From contig NZ_PEBD01000004.1 in NCBI RefSeq assembly GCF_002735905.1, positions 1,054,001 through 1,118,000 of the forward strand: a DNA stretch of 64,000 bases, in the 5' to 3' direction. The position numbers and the translations under genes are program-made. The notes beneath the pieces are model-generated. The model had not been told where the DNA came from and ran no database searches. It saw nothing but the letters and a program-made list of their open reading frames with translations. Every line of letters starts with the position of its first letter. The stretch's first letter is position 1. Positions 1-9,441 of the stretch are shown here, one piece after another. Origin of the DNA: Williamsia muralis (GTDB taxonomy: Bacteria > Actinomycetota > Actinomycetes > Mycobacteriales > Mycobacteriaceae).

Positions 1-38
1 CGTGGCCCTCTTGTTCCTCGAAACTCGGCTTGCGCTGA
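1..38 (+). CDS. rpfB: C-terminal end of a resuscitation-promoting factor (RpfB-type), partial
   Basis: Only the last dozen codons lie in the window. Frame 3 reads A-W-P-S-C-S-S-K-L-G-L-R and then TGA at 36-38. This resembles the end of the lysozyme-like Rpf domain (GWGAWP-x-C motif) of secreted muralytic resuscitation factors. In mycobacteria rpfB lies directly upstream of rsmA, so position and sequence agree. Too little is present to distinguish RpfB from another Rpf paralogue. Confidence 0.6.
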   Translation, partial: WPSCSSKLGLR

Positions 39-69
39 CCGCGCAGGCACCCGTTGATCGGGCAGCGCT

Positions 70-933
70 CTGACGAACTCGCCCGCGCTGCTCGGCCCCG
101 TCGAAATCCGGGAACTCGCAGCCGCTCTCGACATCCGGCCCACCAAGACGCTGGGGCAGAACTTCGTTCACGACGCGAACACCGTGCGGCGGATCGTCGC
201 GGCGTCGGGCGTCGGAACCGATGACGTCGCCCTGGAGGTCGGTCCGGGGCTCGGCTCGCTGACCCTGGGGTTGCTCGGCGCGGCACGATCGGTGCTCGCC
301 GTCGAGATCGACCCTCGCCTCGCCGGTCGTCTGCCCGACACTGTTGCCGACCGCGCGCCCGATCAGGCAGGTGAACTCACCGTTGTCACCGCCGACGCAC
401 TGCGGGTCACGGCAGCCGATCTACCGCAGCCGCCCACCGCGTTGGTCGCGAACCTCCCGTACAACGTCGCGGTGCCGGTTCTGCTGCACCTGATGTCGGA
501 GTTCCCGAGCATCACCTCGGCCCTGGTGATGGTGCAACTCGAAGTGGCCCAACGGCTCGCCGCGGGGCCAGGTGGTCGCGTCTACGGGGTCCCCAGCGTC
601 AAGGCGCGCTTCTTCGGAGATGTCGGGCAGGCGGGAACCGTGGGGCGCAGCGTGTTCTGGCCCGAACCCAAGGTGGAGTCCGGACTCGTGCGGATCCGCC
701 GATACGCCCAGTCGCCGTGGCCGATCGACGACGTACATCGACGTCGGGTGTTCTCGGTGATCGATGCGGCTTTCGCCCAGCGGCGCAAGACATTACGGGC
801 CGCCCTCTCGGGACTCGCCGGTTCTGCCGCACAGGCGGAGAGCATGCTGGTCGCCGCCGGGATCGACCCAGGTCTGCGCGGTGAGCGGCTGGCCATCGAG
901 GACTACGTCGCGCTCGCCGCGCAGCTCGATTAG
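70..933 (+). CDS. rsmA: 16S rRNA dimethyladenosine transferase RsmA (KsgA)
   Basis: SAM-dependent enzyme that dimethylates two adjacent adenosines near the 3' end of 16S rRNA late in small-subunit assembly. Visible motifs are K-T-L-G-Q-N-F at bases 145-165, the SAM-binding [11 protein letters not shown] near base 232, the catalytic NLPYN near base 450, and FAQRRKT near 772. The first ATG/GTG/TTG in frame is GTG 184, but this lies after the conserved LGQNF segment, and the frame is closed upstream by TGA 55-57. No ATG, GTG or TTG occurs between 58 and 183, so I place the start at CTG 70, giving 287 residues and an N-terminus that aligns with mycobacterial KsgA. ispE follows directly, as in mycobacteria. 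An upstream sequencing frameshift is the alternative explanation. Confidence 0.9.
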   Translation: MTNSPALLGPVEIRELAAALDIRPTKTLGQNFVHDANTVRRIVAASGVGTDDVALEVGPGLGSLTLGLLGAARSVLAVEIDPRLAGRLPDTVADRAPDQAGELTVVTADALRVTAADLPQPPTALVANLPYNVAVPVLLHLMSEFPSITSALVMVQLEVAQRLAAGPGGRVYGVPSVKARFFGDVGQAGTVGRSVFWPEPKVESGLVRIRRYAQSPWPIDDVHRRRVFSVIDAAFAQRRKTLRAALSGLAGSAAQAESMLVAAGIDPGLRGERLAIEDYVALAAQLD

Positions 934-957
934 GCGGGCCGCATAGACTTGAACACC

Positions 958-1892
958 GTGTTGTCTGTCGTCCCACGCCCCGTCACCGTTCGGGTGCCTG
1001 CCAAGGTGAACTTGCACCTGGGGGTCGGTTTGCCGCGTCGTGACGGCTATCACGAATTGACCACCGTCTTCCAGGCGCTCTCGCTGTCGGACACCATCTC
1101 GGTGGTCACGGCCGACGCACTGTCGATCACCGTCACCGGCGACAGCGCCGGTGCGGTACCCCTCGATGCGACCAACCTCGCCTGGCGCGCCGCGGAGCTG
1201 ATGGCCCGGGTGGCCGGTCGCGAGCCCGCTGTCGCCATCAGCATCACCAAGGGCATTCCCGTTGCCGGGGGGATGGCCGGGGGAAGCGCGGACGCCGCCG
1301 GGACGCTGGTGGCACTGGCACGGTTGTGGCGACTGGACATCGGTCGCGACAAGATGCGCGACCTCGCGGCCGAACTGGGCAGCGACGTCCCGTTTGCGGT
1401 GCGGGGCGGTACCGCACTCGGCACGGGTCGTGGCGAGAAATTGACCACTGTGCTCTCACGCGGCGAGTACCACTGGGTGCTGGCCGTGGCCAAGGAAGGA
1501 CTCAGTACCGCCGCCGTGTACCGCGAACTCGATCAACTCCGAAAGTCGTACTCCTCGGAAGAGGACACCGGCACCTACACCGAATCGCCGGACGAACTCT
1601 TGCAGGCGCTGGCGTCGGGAGACCCCGTGCGCGTGGCGGGATTGCTGCACAACGACATGCAACCGGCCGCGCTGTCGATGCGACCGGCGCTACGCAGGAC
1701 ACTGCGCGCAGGCGTCGACGCCGGGGCGCTGGCCGGGATCGTGTCCGGGTCCGGACCGACCTGCGCGTTCCTGTGTGCCGATGAGACGTCCGCCGTGACC
1801 ACCGCCGCCGAGTTGTCGGGAGCCGGGGTGTGCCGCGCAGTCCGGACCGCGTCCGGACCGGTTGCCGGCGCCCGCCTGATCGAAGGGGCCAC

Positions 1893-1896
<4 letters not shown>
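958..1896 (+). CDS. ispE: 4-diphosphocytidyl-2-C-methyl-D-erythritol kinase IspE
   Basis: GHMP-family kinase of the non-mevalonate (MEP) isoprenoid pathway. It phosphorylates CDP-ME at the 2-hydroxyl using ATP. The N-terminal V-P-A-K-V-N-L-H-L strand, the ATP-binding glycine-rich loop [14 protein letters not shown], and the late G-S-G-P-T loop are all present. About 312 residues is normal for the family. TTG 949 is a possible start. I prefer GTG 958 because TAGACT (944-949) sits 8 bases upstream in the position of a leaderless -10 box. The stop overlaps the start of the next gene (ATGA), which suggests co-translation. Confidence 0.93.
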
Positions 1897-3713
<1,817 letters not shown>

Positions 3714-3726
3714 GAAGGAGGAATCG

Positions 3727-4728
3727 ATGTCGTTCATCCGTACACAGGTCTCAGGTGGGGTCGGTGAGATCATCCTTGATCGCCCCAAGGCGCTCAATGC
3801 CCTGGACCAGACGATGGTGGACGACATGTTCCCCGTCCTCACGGCGTGGGCTGACGATCCGGCCATCGAACTCGTGCTGGTCACCTCGGCCAGTGATCGA
3901 GCATTCTGCGCAGGTGGCGACATCCGTGCGATTCGGGACGCCGCCGTTGCCGGCGACCACGCTTCTGTGACACGGTATTTCAGCGCAGAATACGAACTGG
4001 ACCAGCTGATCGCCGAATACCCCAAGCCTTATGTCGCGCTGATCGACGGTGCCGCCATGGGTGGCGGGCTCGGCATCAGTGTGCACGGTGAGGTGCGCGT
4101 GGTCAGTGAAAAGGCCATGATCGCAATGCCCGAGACCGCAATCGGGTTCATCCCGGACATCGGATCCACCTACTTCTTGCCGCGACTGCCGGCCGGCGTC
4201 GGGCTCTGGCTCGGCCTCACCGGCGCGCGGGTGCGTGGCGCGGACGCGGTGGCGCTCGGCCTGGCCACCCACTTCGTGCCGAGCGATCTGTTCGAGGGCC
4301 TGGCGGACGACATCCGCGCGGGAGTGCCGCTGGGCCAGGCGTTGTCGGGACGCGCGGAACCCGTCACCGGGACCGAGTTGCCGCTGGCGAAGATCGCCGA
4401 GTACTTCAGCGATGACCCGATCGAGGCGATCGTCGGCGGGTTGCGCGGCGCCGTGGTCGACGAATGGGCCACCGAGATGGTTGCCCTGCTCGACCAGGCG
4501 TCACCCACCAGCCTTGCCGTGACGGCTGCCATGATCGACCTCGGTAGCCGCTCAACGCTTGATCAGTGCCTTGAACGCGAGCTCAACGCCGCCGAACAGA
4601 TCACCCGCACTCACGACTTCGCCGAAGGGGTTCGGGCCGTGCTCGTGGACAAGGATCGAAACCCGCGGTTCGACCCGGCCGACCTCGCCGATGTGGATCC
4701 AGCAGTGGTTGCCCGCATCGTCGGCTAG
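3727..4728 (+). CDS. Enoyl-CoA hydratase/isomerase family; likely 3-hydroxyisobutyryl-CoA hydrolase
   Basis: Crotonase-fold protein of 333 residues, longer than simple enoyl-CoA hydratases and matching the ECH_2/HIBYL-CoA hydrolase group of valine catabolism. Diagnostic segments are FCAGGDIRAI (oxyanion loop), GAAMGGGLGIS, PETAIGFIPDIG (catalytic Glu and Asp region) and the C-terminal EGVRAVLVDKDRNPRF typical of the hydrolases. ATG 3727 has an ideal AAGGAGG Shine-Dalgarno six bases upstream, overriding a longer frame that runs into the preceding gene. It follows the ABC-F gene by 13 bases and is probably transcribed with it. Confidence 0.85.
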   Translation: MSFIRTQVSGGVGEIILDRPKALNALDQTMVDDMFPVLTAWADDPAIELVLVTSASDRAFCAGGDIRAIRDAAVAGDHASVTRYFSAEYELDQLIAEYPKPYVALIDGAAMGGGLGISVHGEVRVVSEKAMIAMPETAIGFIPDIGSTYFLPRLPAGVGLWLGLTGARVRGADAVALGLATHFVPSDLFEGLADDIRAGVPLGQALSGRAEPVTGTELPLAKIAEYFSDDPIEAIVGGLRGAVVDEWATEMVALLDQASPTSLAVTAAMIDLGSRSTLDQCLERELNAAEQITRTHDFAEGVRAVLVDKDRNPRFDPADLADVDPAVVARIVG

Positions 4729-4852
4729 CCGTCACCTGGCCGGAGTTCGAAGGCGTTCCCACGTCGGTGGGCAATGCGTGACCATGCCGATTCTGGTCGA
4801 CCTGGCCATTCGTACAGCGCGGTGACTCCCGGTGCCATACTCTCGACACCAC

Positions 4853-4874
4853 GAGTGGGTCATCTGACCCACTC
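4853..4874. promoter_or_regulatory. Perfect 22-bp palindrome, probable TetR operator
   Basis: Arms GAGTGGGTCA and TGACCCACTC (10 bp each) flank a 2-bp centre with no mismatch. It lies 23 bases upstream of the TetR gene start at 4898 and is the only regulatory-looking element before the 4.9-11.5 kb gene block. The size and symmetry suit a TetR dimer, and autoregulation is the inferred role. Confidence 0.7.
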
Positions 4875-4897
4875 ACTCGGTGGCGAAAGGGTGGTCC

Positions 4898-5620
4898 GTG
4901 GCGAGGATGTCCGTGGAGACCCGCAGAGATCTGCTGGTCCAGGCCGCTTTCCGGGTGATCGCCGAGCACGGGGTCGAAGCCGCTACCACCCGGCGGATCA
5001 GTGCTGCTGCCTCGATGTCACTCGCCAGTTTCCATTACGCGTTCGAATCGCGCGACGAACTACTCGCCGAGTTGGTGGCGCGTGGAACCTCCGACGAACT
5101 TGCCACCTTCATCGCGCCCCTGAGTCCTCCGTCGCCGAGCCCCGAATCGGTTGATTCTGGGCTGATTGCTTCCGAGTCCATTGCCGCCGGGCCGGACGAA
5201 CCCGAGCGTCATACCGAAGGTGCTGGGGCCGAACAAGCAGCCGAATGGGTTCTGCCGGCCGACATCGGCGATCTCCTCAAAGCCGGGCTGATGTCGTATC
5301 TCGAGAGCATCATCGCCGACCCCGGGCGTGAATCGGCCATGATCACACTGGCTCAATACGCCAGGCGGACAAAAGGACTCGAGCACTTCGCGCAACGTCT
5401 CTACGACCGGTACTACGAAATAGCGCAGACGACGCTGGAAGCGGCGGCCGAGGCGATGCATGTTCAATGGGCCACCGCGCCCAGCAATCTCGCACCGCTG
5501 GTGGTCGCGGCCACCGATGGTCTGACGTTGGCGTACCTCAGCACCGGCAACCGTGAGATCGCAGAGCGGATCATCGATGCAACCGTGACCATGTTGCGTT
5601 CACATCTGGTGTCACCGTGA
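4898..5620 (+). CDS. TetR/AcrR family transcriptional regulator
   Basis: 240-residue regulator. The N-terminal helix-turn-helix is visible as TRRDLLVQAAFRVIAEHG followed by TTRRISAAASMSLASFHYAF. The remainder is the variable ligand-binding domain, with an acidic Ser/Pro-rich insertion around residues 70-110. GTG 4898 has GAAAGGG six bases upstream; GTG 4880 in the same frame lacks this. Its stop overlaps the GTG of the downstream MFS gene (GTGA), so regulator and transporter are probably one operon. The 22-bp palindrome just upstream is its likely operator. The ligand is unknown. Confidence 0.88.
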   Translation: MARMSVETRRDLLVQAAFRVIAEHGVEAATTRRISAAASMSLASFHYAFESRDELLAELVARGTSDELATFIAPLSPPSPSPESVDSGLIASESIAAGPDEPERHTEGAGAEQAAEWVLPADIGDLLKAGLMSYLESIIADPGRESAMITLAQYARRTKGLEHFAQRLYDRYYEIAQTTLEAAAEAMHVQWATAPSNLAPLVVAATDGLTLAYLSTGNREIAERIIDATVTMLRSHLVSP

Positions 5621-6870
5621 CCATCACGACGCAGCCGAGGGTGTCGAGACGGTGGGTGGCGCTGTTCGCGCTGGCCTGGGTGGGTATCTGGATGGCGCAG
5701 CTTGCACCGTTCCAATTGGCGCTGCCCGAACAGATCAATGACTGGCTGGGCGTGGGAGACGTACTGCAGCAGAGTAACTGGGAACGCAGCGTCACCACAT
5801 TCGGAACGATCTCCGGGATGTCGGCGGTGTGCGCTCTGGTGGCGTTCCCGCTCGCCGGCGCCCTGAGTGACCGGACCTCCGGTCGATTCGGCCGCAGGCG
5901 CCCCTGGATCCTCGCCGGCACGGCGGTCTTCGCGGCCGCGCTTGTCATGCTGGGCCCGCAGCACACCTACTGGGGGCTGGCCCTCTTCTGGTGCCTGGCG
6001 CTGACCGGCTTCAGCATGGCCGCAGCGGCACTGACCGCACTCATCAGCGACCACGTGCCCGTCGAGCAACGCGGGGTGGTGTCGAGCTGGGTATCGGCGC
6101 CGCAGGCGATCGGCACCATCGCCGGTATCGCTGTGCTCACCGCGGTGGGCGCACACTACGTCGCCGGGTATGCCTTGCTGGCGCTGCTGCTCGTTGTATT
6201 CGTTGTGCCCTTTGCCCTTTGGGTTCCTGACCCGCCCGTGCAATCGGTCGCGACACGGCGGCTGGCTGTGGGCGCGCTGTTCGCCGAGCTGTGGATCTCG
6301 CCGCGCGAACAACCAGATTTCGGCTGGACACTGCTGGGACGGGTGCTCGTCAACATCGGCAATGCGCTCGGGACATCGCTGTTGTTCTTCTACCTCCAGT
6401 TCGGGCTCGAGGTGTCCGAGCCCGAGGAGTCGCTGCTGGCTCTCACCGCGGTCTACATGGTGTTCGTCATCGCCGTCGCGGTCGGATCCGGCGCCCTGAG
6501 TGACCGGATCGGGAGGCGCAAACCGTTTGTCCTCGTTGCCGGTGTGCTCCAAGGCGCTGCTGCACTGGTGATCGCGCTGGTTCCCGGCCTCGCCACGACA
6601 ATCGTCGCGGCCGCGTTGCTGGGCGCGGGATTCGGATGCTTCCTCGCCGTCGACCAAGCGCTGGCCACGCAAGTGCTGCCCGACGCCGACCACTACGGAA
6701 AGGACCTGGGGATCATGAACATCGCGATGGCCGTGCCCCAAGCGCTGGGCCCGCTGCTCGGGGCCTTCATCGTCCACCTCACGTCCGGGTTCACCGGCCT
6801 GTTCGTCGCGTCGGCGTTCTTCGGGATACTCGGCGGTTTGTCGGTGCTCCGGGTCAGGAGTGTGCGATGA
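5617..6870 (+). CDS. MFS transporter (about 12 transmembrane segments)
   Basis: 417-residue hydrophobic protein with the MFS loop motif G-A-L-S-D-R-T-S-G-R-F-G-R-R-R-P after helix 2 and its second-half echo G-A-L-S-D-R-I-G-R-R-K-P. It resembles the sugar/GPH-like branch of MFS carriers, but the substrate cannot be read from sequence. It overlaps the upstream TetR (GTGA) and the downstream racemase-fold gene (ATGA), so the three are co-translated. Position next to a TetR gene suggests induced export or uptake of a substrate handled by the downstream oxidative genes. Confidence 0.88.
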   Translation: MTITTQPRVSRRWVALFALAWVGIWMAQLAPFQLALPEQINDWLGVGDVLQQSNWERSVTTFGTISGMSAVCALVAFPLAGALSDRTSGRFGRRRPWILAGTAVFAAALVMLGPQHTYWGLALFWCLALTGFSMAAAALTALISDHVPVEQRGVVSSWVSAPQAIGTIAGIAVLTAVGAHYVAGYALLALLLVVFVVPFALWVPDPPVQSVATRRLAVGALFAELWISPREQPDFGWTLLGRVLVNIGNALGTSLLFFYLQFGLEVSEPEESLLALTAVYMVFVIAVAVGSGALSDRIGRRKPFVLVAGVLQGAAALVIALVPGLATTIVAAALLGAGFGCFLAVDQALATQVLPDADHYGKDLGIMNIAMAVPQALGPLLGAFIVHLTSGFTGLFVASAFFGILGGLSVLRVRSVR

Positions 6871-8126
6871 CCGAACTCGGACTGGACGGAGCCGTGATGC
6901 GACCGGAGTGGCCGTGGGCGGCAGAACCCGAAACATATTGGCGTGCCATCGATCAGGCGGTGCGCGACCACGGTGCGCCCGACGGGCCGGTGGCAGTACT
7001 CGAACTGACAGCGCTACGGCACAACGTGGCAGATCTGCGTGCGCGAGCCGGTGGAGTGCCGATTCGGATCGCCTCCAAATCGTTGCGGGTGCGTTCGGTG
7101 ATCAGTGAGATCCTGGCCACCGATGGCTTCGCCGGTGTTCTGGCCTACGACGTCGCCGAAGCCCACTGGCTCGCCACGGAGGCGGCTGTGACCGACGTAC
7201 TGGTGGGATATCCGACAGCCAATGCGCATGCGATCGCAAAACTGTCGACGGACCCGGTGGCGGCGGAAAGGGTCACCCTCCTGGTCGATTCGGTGGACCA
7301 CCTCGACCTCATCGCGCACGCAGTGCCACCGGGTGCCGCTGACGTGAGGGTCGCCATCGACGTCGATGCGTCCTACTCCTCCCGACTGCTCGGGCACATC
7401 GGTGTTCGGAGATCGCCGATTCGCACAGTGGCGCAAGCCAAACGACTCGCGCACGAGGTGGCTGCGCGGCCTGGAGTGAGGTTGGTCGGAGTGATGTCGT
7501 ACGAGGCCCAGGTGGCCGGTGTGGGCGATGCCATTCCGCGCAAGCGCTTGCGTAACAAGATGATCACCGAGATGCAGCGGCGGTCGATGGCCGAATTGGT
7601 CGATCGGCGGGGGCGGGTGGTCGATGCCCTGCGCACGATCGCGGACCTCGAGTTCGTCAACGCCGGGGGGACCGGTTCGATCGAGGTCACCGCCGCCGAC
7701 CCGTCCATCACGGACATCGCTGCGGGTAGTGGTTTCTTCGGCGGCCACCTGTTCGACAACTATGCCTATTTCAAGCCGGCGCCGGCCATGTCGTTCGGCT
7801 TGTCGGTTGTTCGCGTTCCGGCACGGGGCATCGTCACGTGCCTGGGTGGTGGGTGGGTCGCGTCCGGACCGCCGGCCCGGGACCGGTTGCCGCTGCCGGT
7901 GTGGCCGGCGGGACTCGACTACCTGCCGCGCGAGGCGGCCGGGGAAGTACAGACGCCACTGACCGGCAAGGCCGCACAACAGATGCGGGTCGGCGACCGG
8001 GTGTGGATGCGCCACACCAAGTCCGGTGAACTGAGTGAACACGTCAACTCGATCCTCGTGGTCGACGGCGGCAGGGTGGTCGGTGAACTGCCGACCTATC
8101 GCGGCGAAGGGAAGTGCTTTCTGTGA
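6867..8126 (+). CDS. Alanine racemase N-terminal-fold protein (amino acid deaminase/aldolase type)
   Basis: 419-residue PLP-type III-fold protein. The N-terminal barrel begins A-V-L-E-L-T-A-L-R-H-N-V-A-D-L-R and carries the probable PLP lysine in R-I-A-S-K-S-L-R. This matches the low-specificity D-threonine aldolase/D-serine dehydratase-like group rather than true alanine racemase. The C-terminal half has the metal-site-like ...GAQ/CxxH-class region in diverged form, so the exact reaction is uncertain. ATG 6867 overlaps the MFS stop. A homologous pair, racemase-fold gene next to an FAD lactone oxidase, is known in M. tuberculosis (Rv1769 and Rv1771), which supports a functional link with the next gene. 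Confidence 0.75.
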   Translation: MTELGLDGAVMRPEWPWAAEPETYWRAIDQAVRDHGAPDGPVAVLELTALRHNVADLRARAGGVPIRIASKSLRVRSVISEILATDGFAGVLAYDVAEAHWLATEAAVTDVLVGYPTANAHAIAKLSTDPVAAERVTLLVDSVDHLDLIAHAVPPGAADVRVAIDVDASYSSRLLGHIGVRRSPIRTVAQAKRLAHEVAARPGVRLVGVMSYEAQVAGVGDAIPRKRLRNKMITEMQRRSMAELVDRRGRVVDALRTIADLEFVNAGGTGSIEVTAADPSITDIAAGSGFFGGHLFDNYAYFKPAPAMSFGLSVVRVPARGIVTCLGGGWVASGPPARDRLPLPVWPAGLDYLPREAAGEVQTPLTGKAAQQMRVGDRVWMRHTKSGELSEHVNSILVVDGGRVVGELPTYRGEGKCFL

Positions 8127-9424
8127 CGGCGGTGTGGCGGAATTGGGGCCGGACGGAATCGGTGAACCCGGCCGAGGTGGTGACGCCACGAGACACCCAT
8201 GAAGTTGCCGATGTGGTGGCGAGAGCTCGTACCACCGGTGTGACCGTCAAGGCCGTGGGGTCGGGGCACAGCTTCAGTGCTATTGCCATTGCTCCGGAGA
8301 TTCAGCTGGACATGTCAGGTCAACGCGGACTCGTCGCCGTCGACACGGCCACGGGTCGGGCGACACTGCGAGCTGGTACCACCTTGCGCGAGATCCCGGG
8401 TCTTCTCGCGCCGTACGGGTTGGCCATGGCAAACCTCGGCGACGTGGATGCCCAGACCATCTCAGGTGCAACATCGACGGGGACCCATGGCACCGGCCTG
8501 CGCCACGGTGGGATCAGCACACAGATCACCGCGGTGCAGTTGGTCACGGGCAAGGGCGACGTCCGCACAGTGAATACCTCTGAGCCTCAACTGCTCTCGG
8601 CCGTCGCGCTGGGGCTCGGTGCACTCGGTGTGATCACCGAGGTGACACTGCAGTGTGTACCCGCATTCACCCTGCGAGCCCAGGAAGGTCCGGAGCAGGT
8701 GGACGACGTCATCGACTCGTTCCTCGAGAAGGTCGCGCTCCACGACCACTACGAGTTCTATTGGTTCCCGCACACCGGCTTTGCGCTGACGAAGACCAAC
8801 ACCAAGCTTCCCCCCGAGACACCCAGGTCTGGCCCCGGCGCGGTCCGGCGATTGATCGACGACGAGGTCGTGAGCAACGGGCTGTTTCGCGTCACCTGTG
8901 AGGTCGGGGCCCGCTTTCCTTCGGCGGTTCCGAGGATCAATTCACTGGCCGGGAACGCTTTGTCGGCTCGGACGTACACGGATGCATCGACCAAGGTATT
9001 CGTCTCACCTCGTCGGGTTCGCTTCCGGGAGATGGAATACGCGATCCCGCTGGACCGGGTACCGCAGGCGCTGAACGAGGTACGCGACATGATCAACCGG
9101 CGAGGGTTCAGGGTCAGTTTCCCGATCGAGGTTCGTGCGGCGGCGGCAGACGACCTTATGCTGTCGACGGCGAGTGGGCGGGACAGTGGGTACATTGCCG
9201 TCCACCGGTATCACGCAGACCCGGTGGACGGTTACTTCGACGAGGTCGAACGGATCATGGCCGACCACGGTGGGCGGCCCCATTGGGGGAAGATGCACAC
9301 CCGCGACGCTCGTCACCTCAGGTCGGTGTACCCGCGGTTCGATGAGTTTCTCAGTGTGCGTGGGGATCTCGATCCCGATCGCGTGTTTGTCAACCCCTAC
9401 CTCGCCTCGGTACTCGGCGACTGA
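8123..9424 (+). CDS. FAD-linked D-arabinono-1,4-lactone oxidase / L-gulono-1,4-lactone dehydrogenase family
   Basis: VAO-type flavoprotein of 433 residues. The N-terminal PCMH FAD domain contains V-G-S-G-H-S-F-S-A-I-A and GATSTGTHGTG. The C-terminal aldonolactone-oxidase domain carries the hallmark HWGK motif (P-H-W-G-K-M-H) before a final DPDRVFVNPYL. Such enzymes oxidise aldonolactones (ascorbate-like pathways) using oxygen or cytochrome c; Rv1771 is the mycobacterial relative. GTG 8123 overlaps the preceding stop (GTGA) and has GAAGGGA about 10 bases upstream; GTG 8114 is too close to that site. It is the fourth gene of the TetR-MFS-racemase chain. Confidence 0.87.
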   Translation: MTAVWRNWGRTESVNPAEVVTPRDTHEVADVVARARTTGVTVKAVGSGHSFSAIAIAPEIQLDMSGQRGLVAVDTATGRATLRAGTTLREIPGLLAPYGLAMANLGDVDAQTISGATSTGTHGTGLRHGGISTQITAVQLVTGKGDVRTVNTSEPQLLSAVALGLGALGVITEVTLQCVPAFTLRAQEGPEQVDDVIDSFLEKVALHDHYEFYWFPHTGFALTKTNTKLPPETPRSGPGAVRRLIDDEVVSNGLFRVTCEVGARFPSAVPRINSLAGNALSARTYTDASTKVFVSPRRVRFREMEYAIPLDRVPQALNEVRDMINRRGFRVSFPIEVRAAAADDLMLSTASGRDSGYIAVHRYHADPVDGYFDEVERIMADHGGRPHWGKMHTRDARHLRSVYPRFDEFLSVRGDLDPDRVFVNPYLASVLGD

Positions 9425-9441
9425 ACAACGGATCGGTGACC

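Noticed and set aside
184-933. rsmA starting at GTG 184
   Set aside because: This would remove the conserved L-G-Q-N-F motif required for the enzyme.
4880-4897. TetR start at GTG 4880
   Set aside because: No ribosome site precedes it, while GTG 4898 has GAAAGGG at ideal spacing.
5464-6936. 490-residue minus-strand frame opposite the MFS gene
   Set aside because: Antisense shadow; the sense strand shows clear MFS motifs and overlapping start and stop codons.
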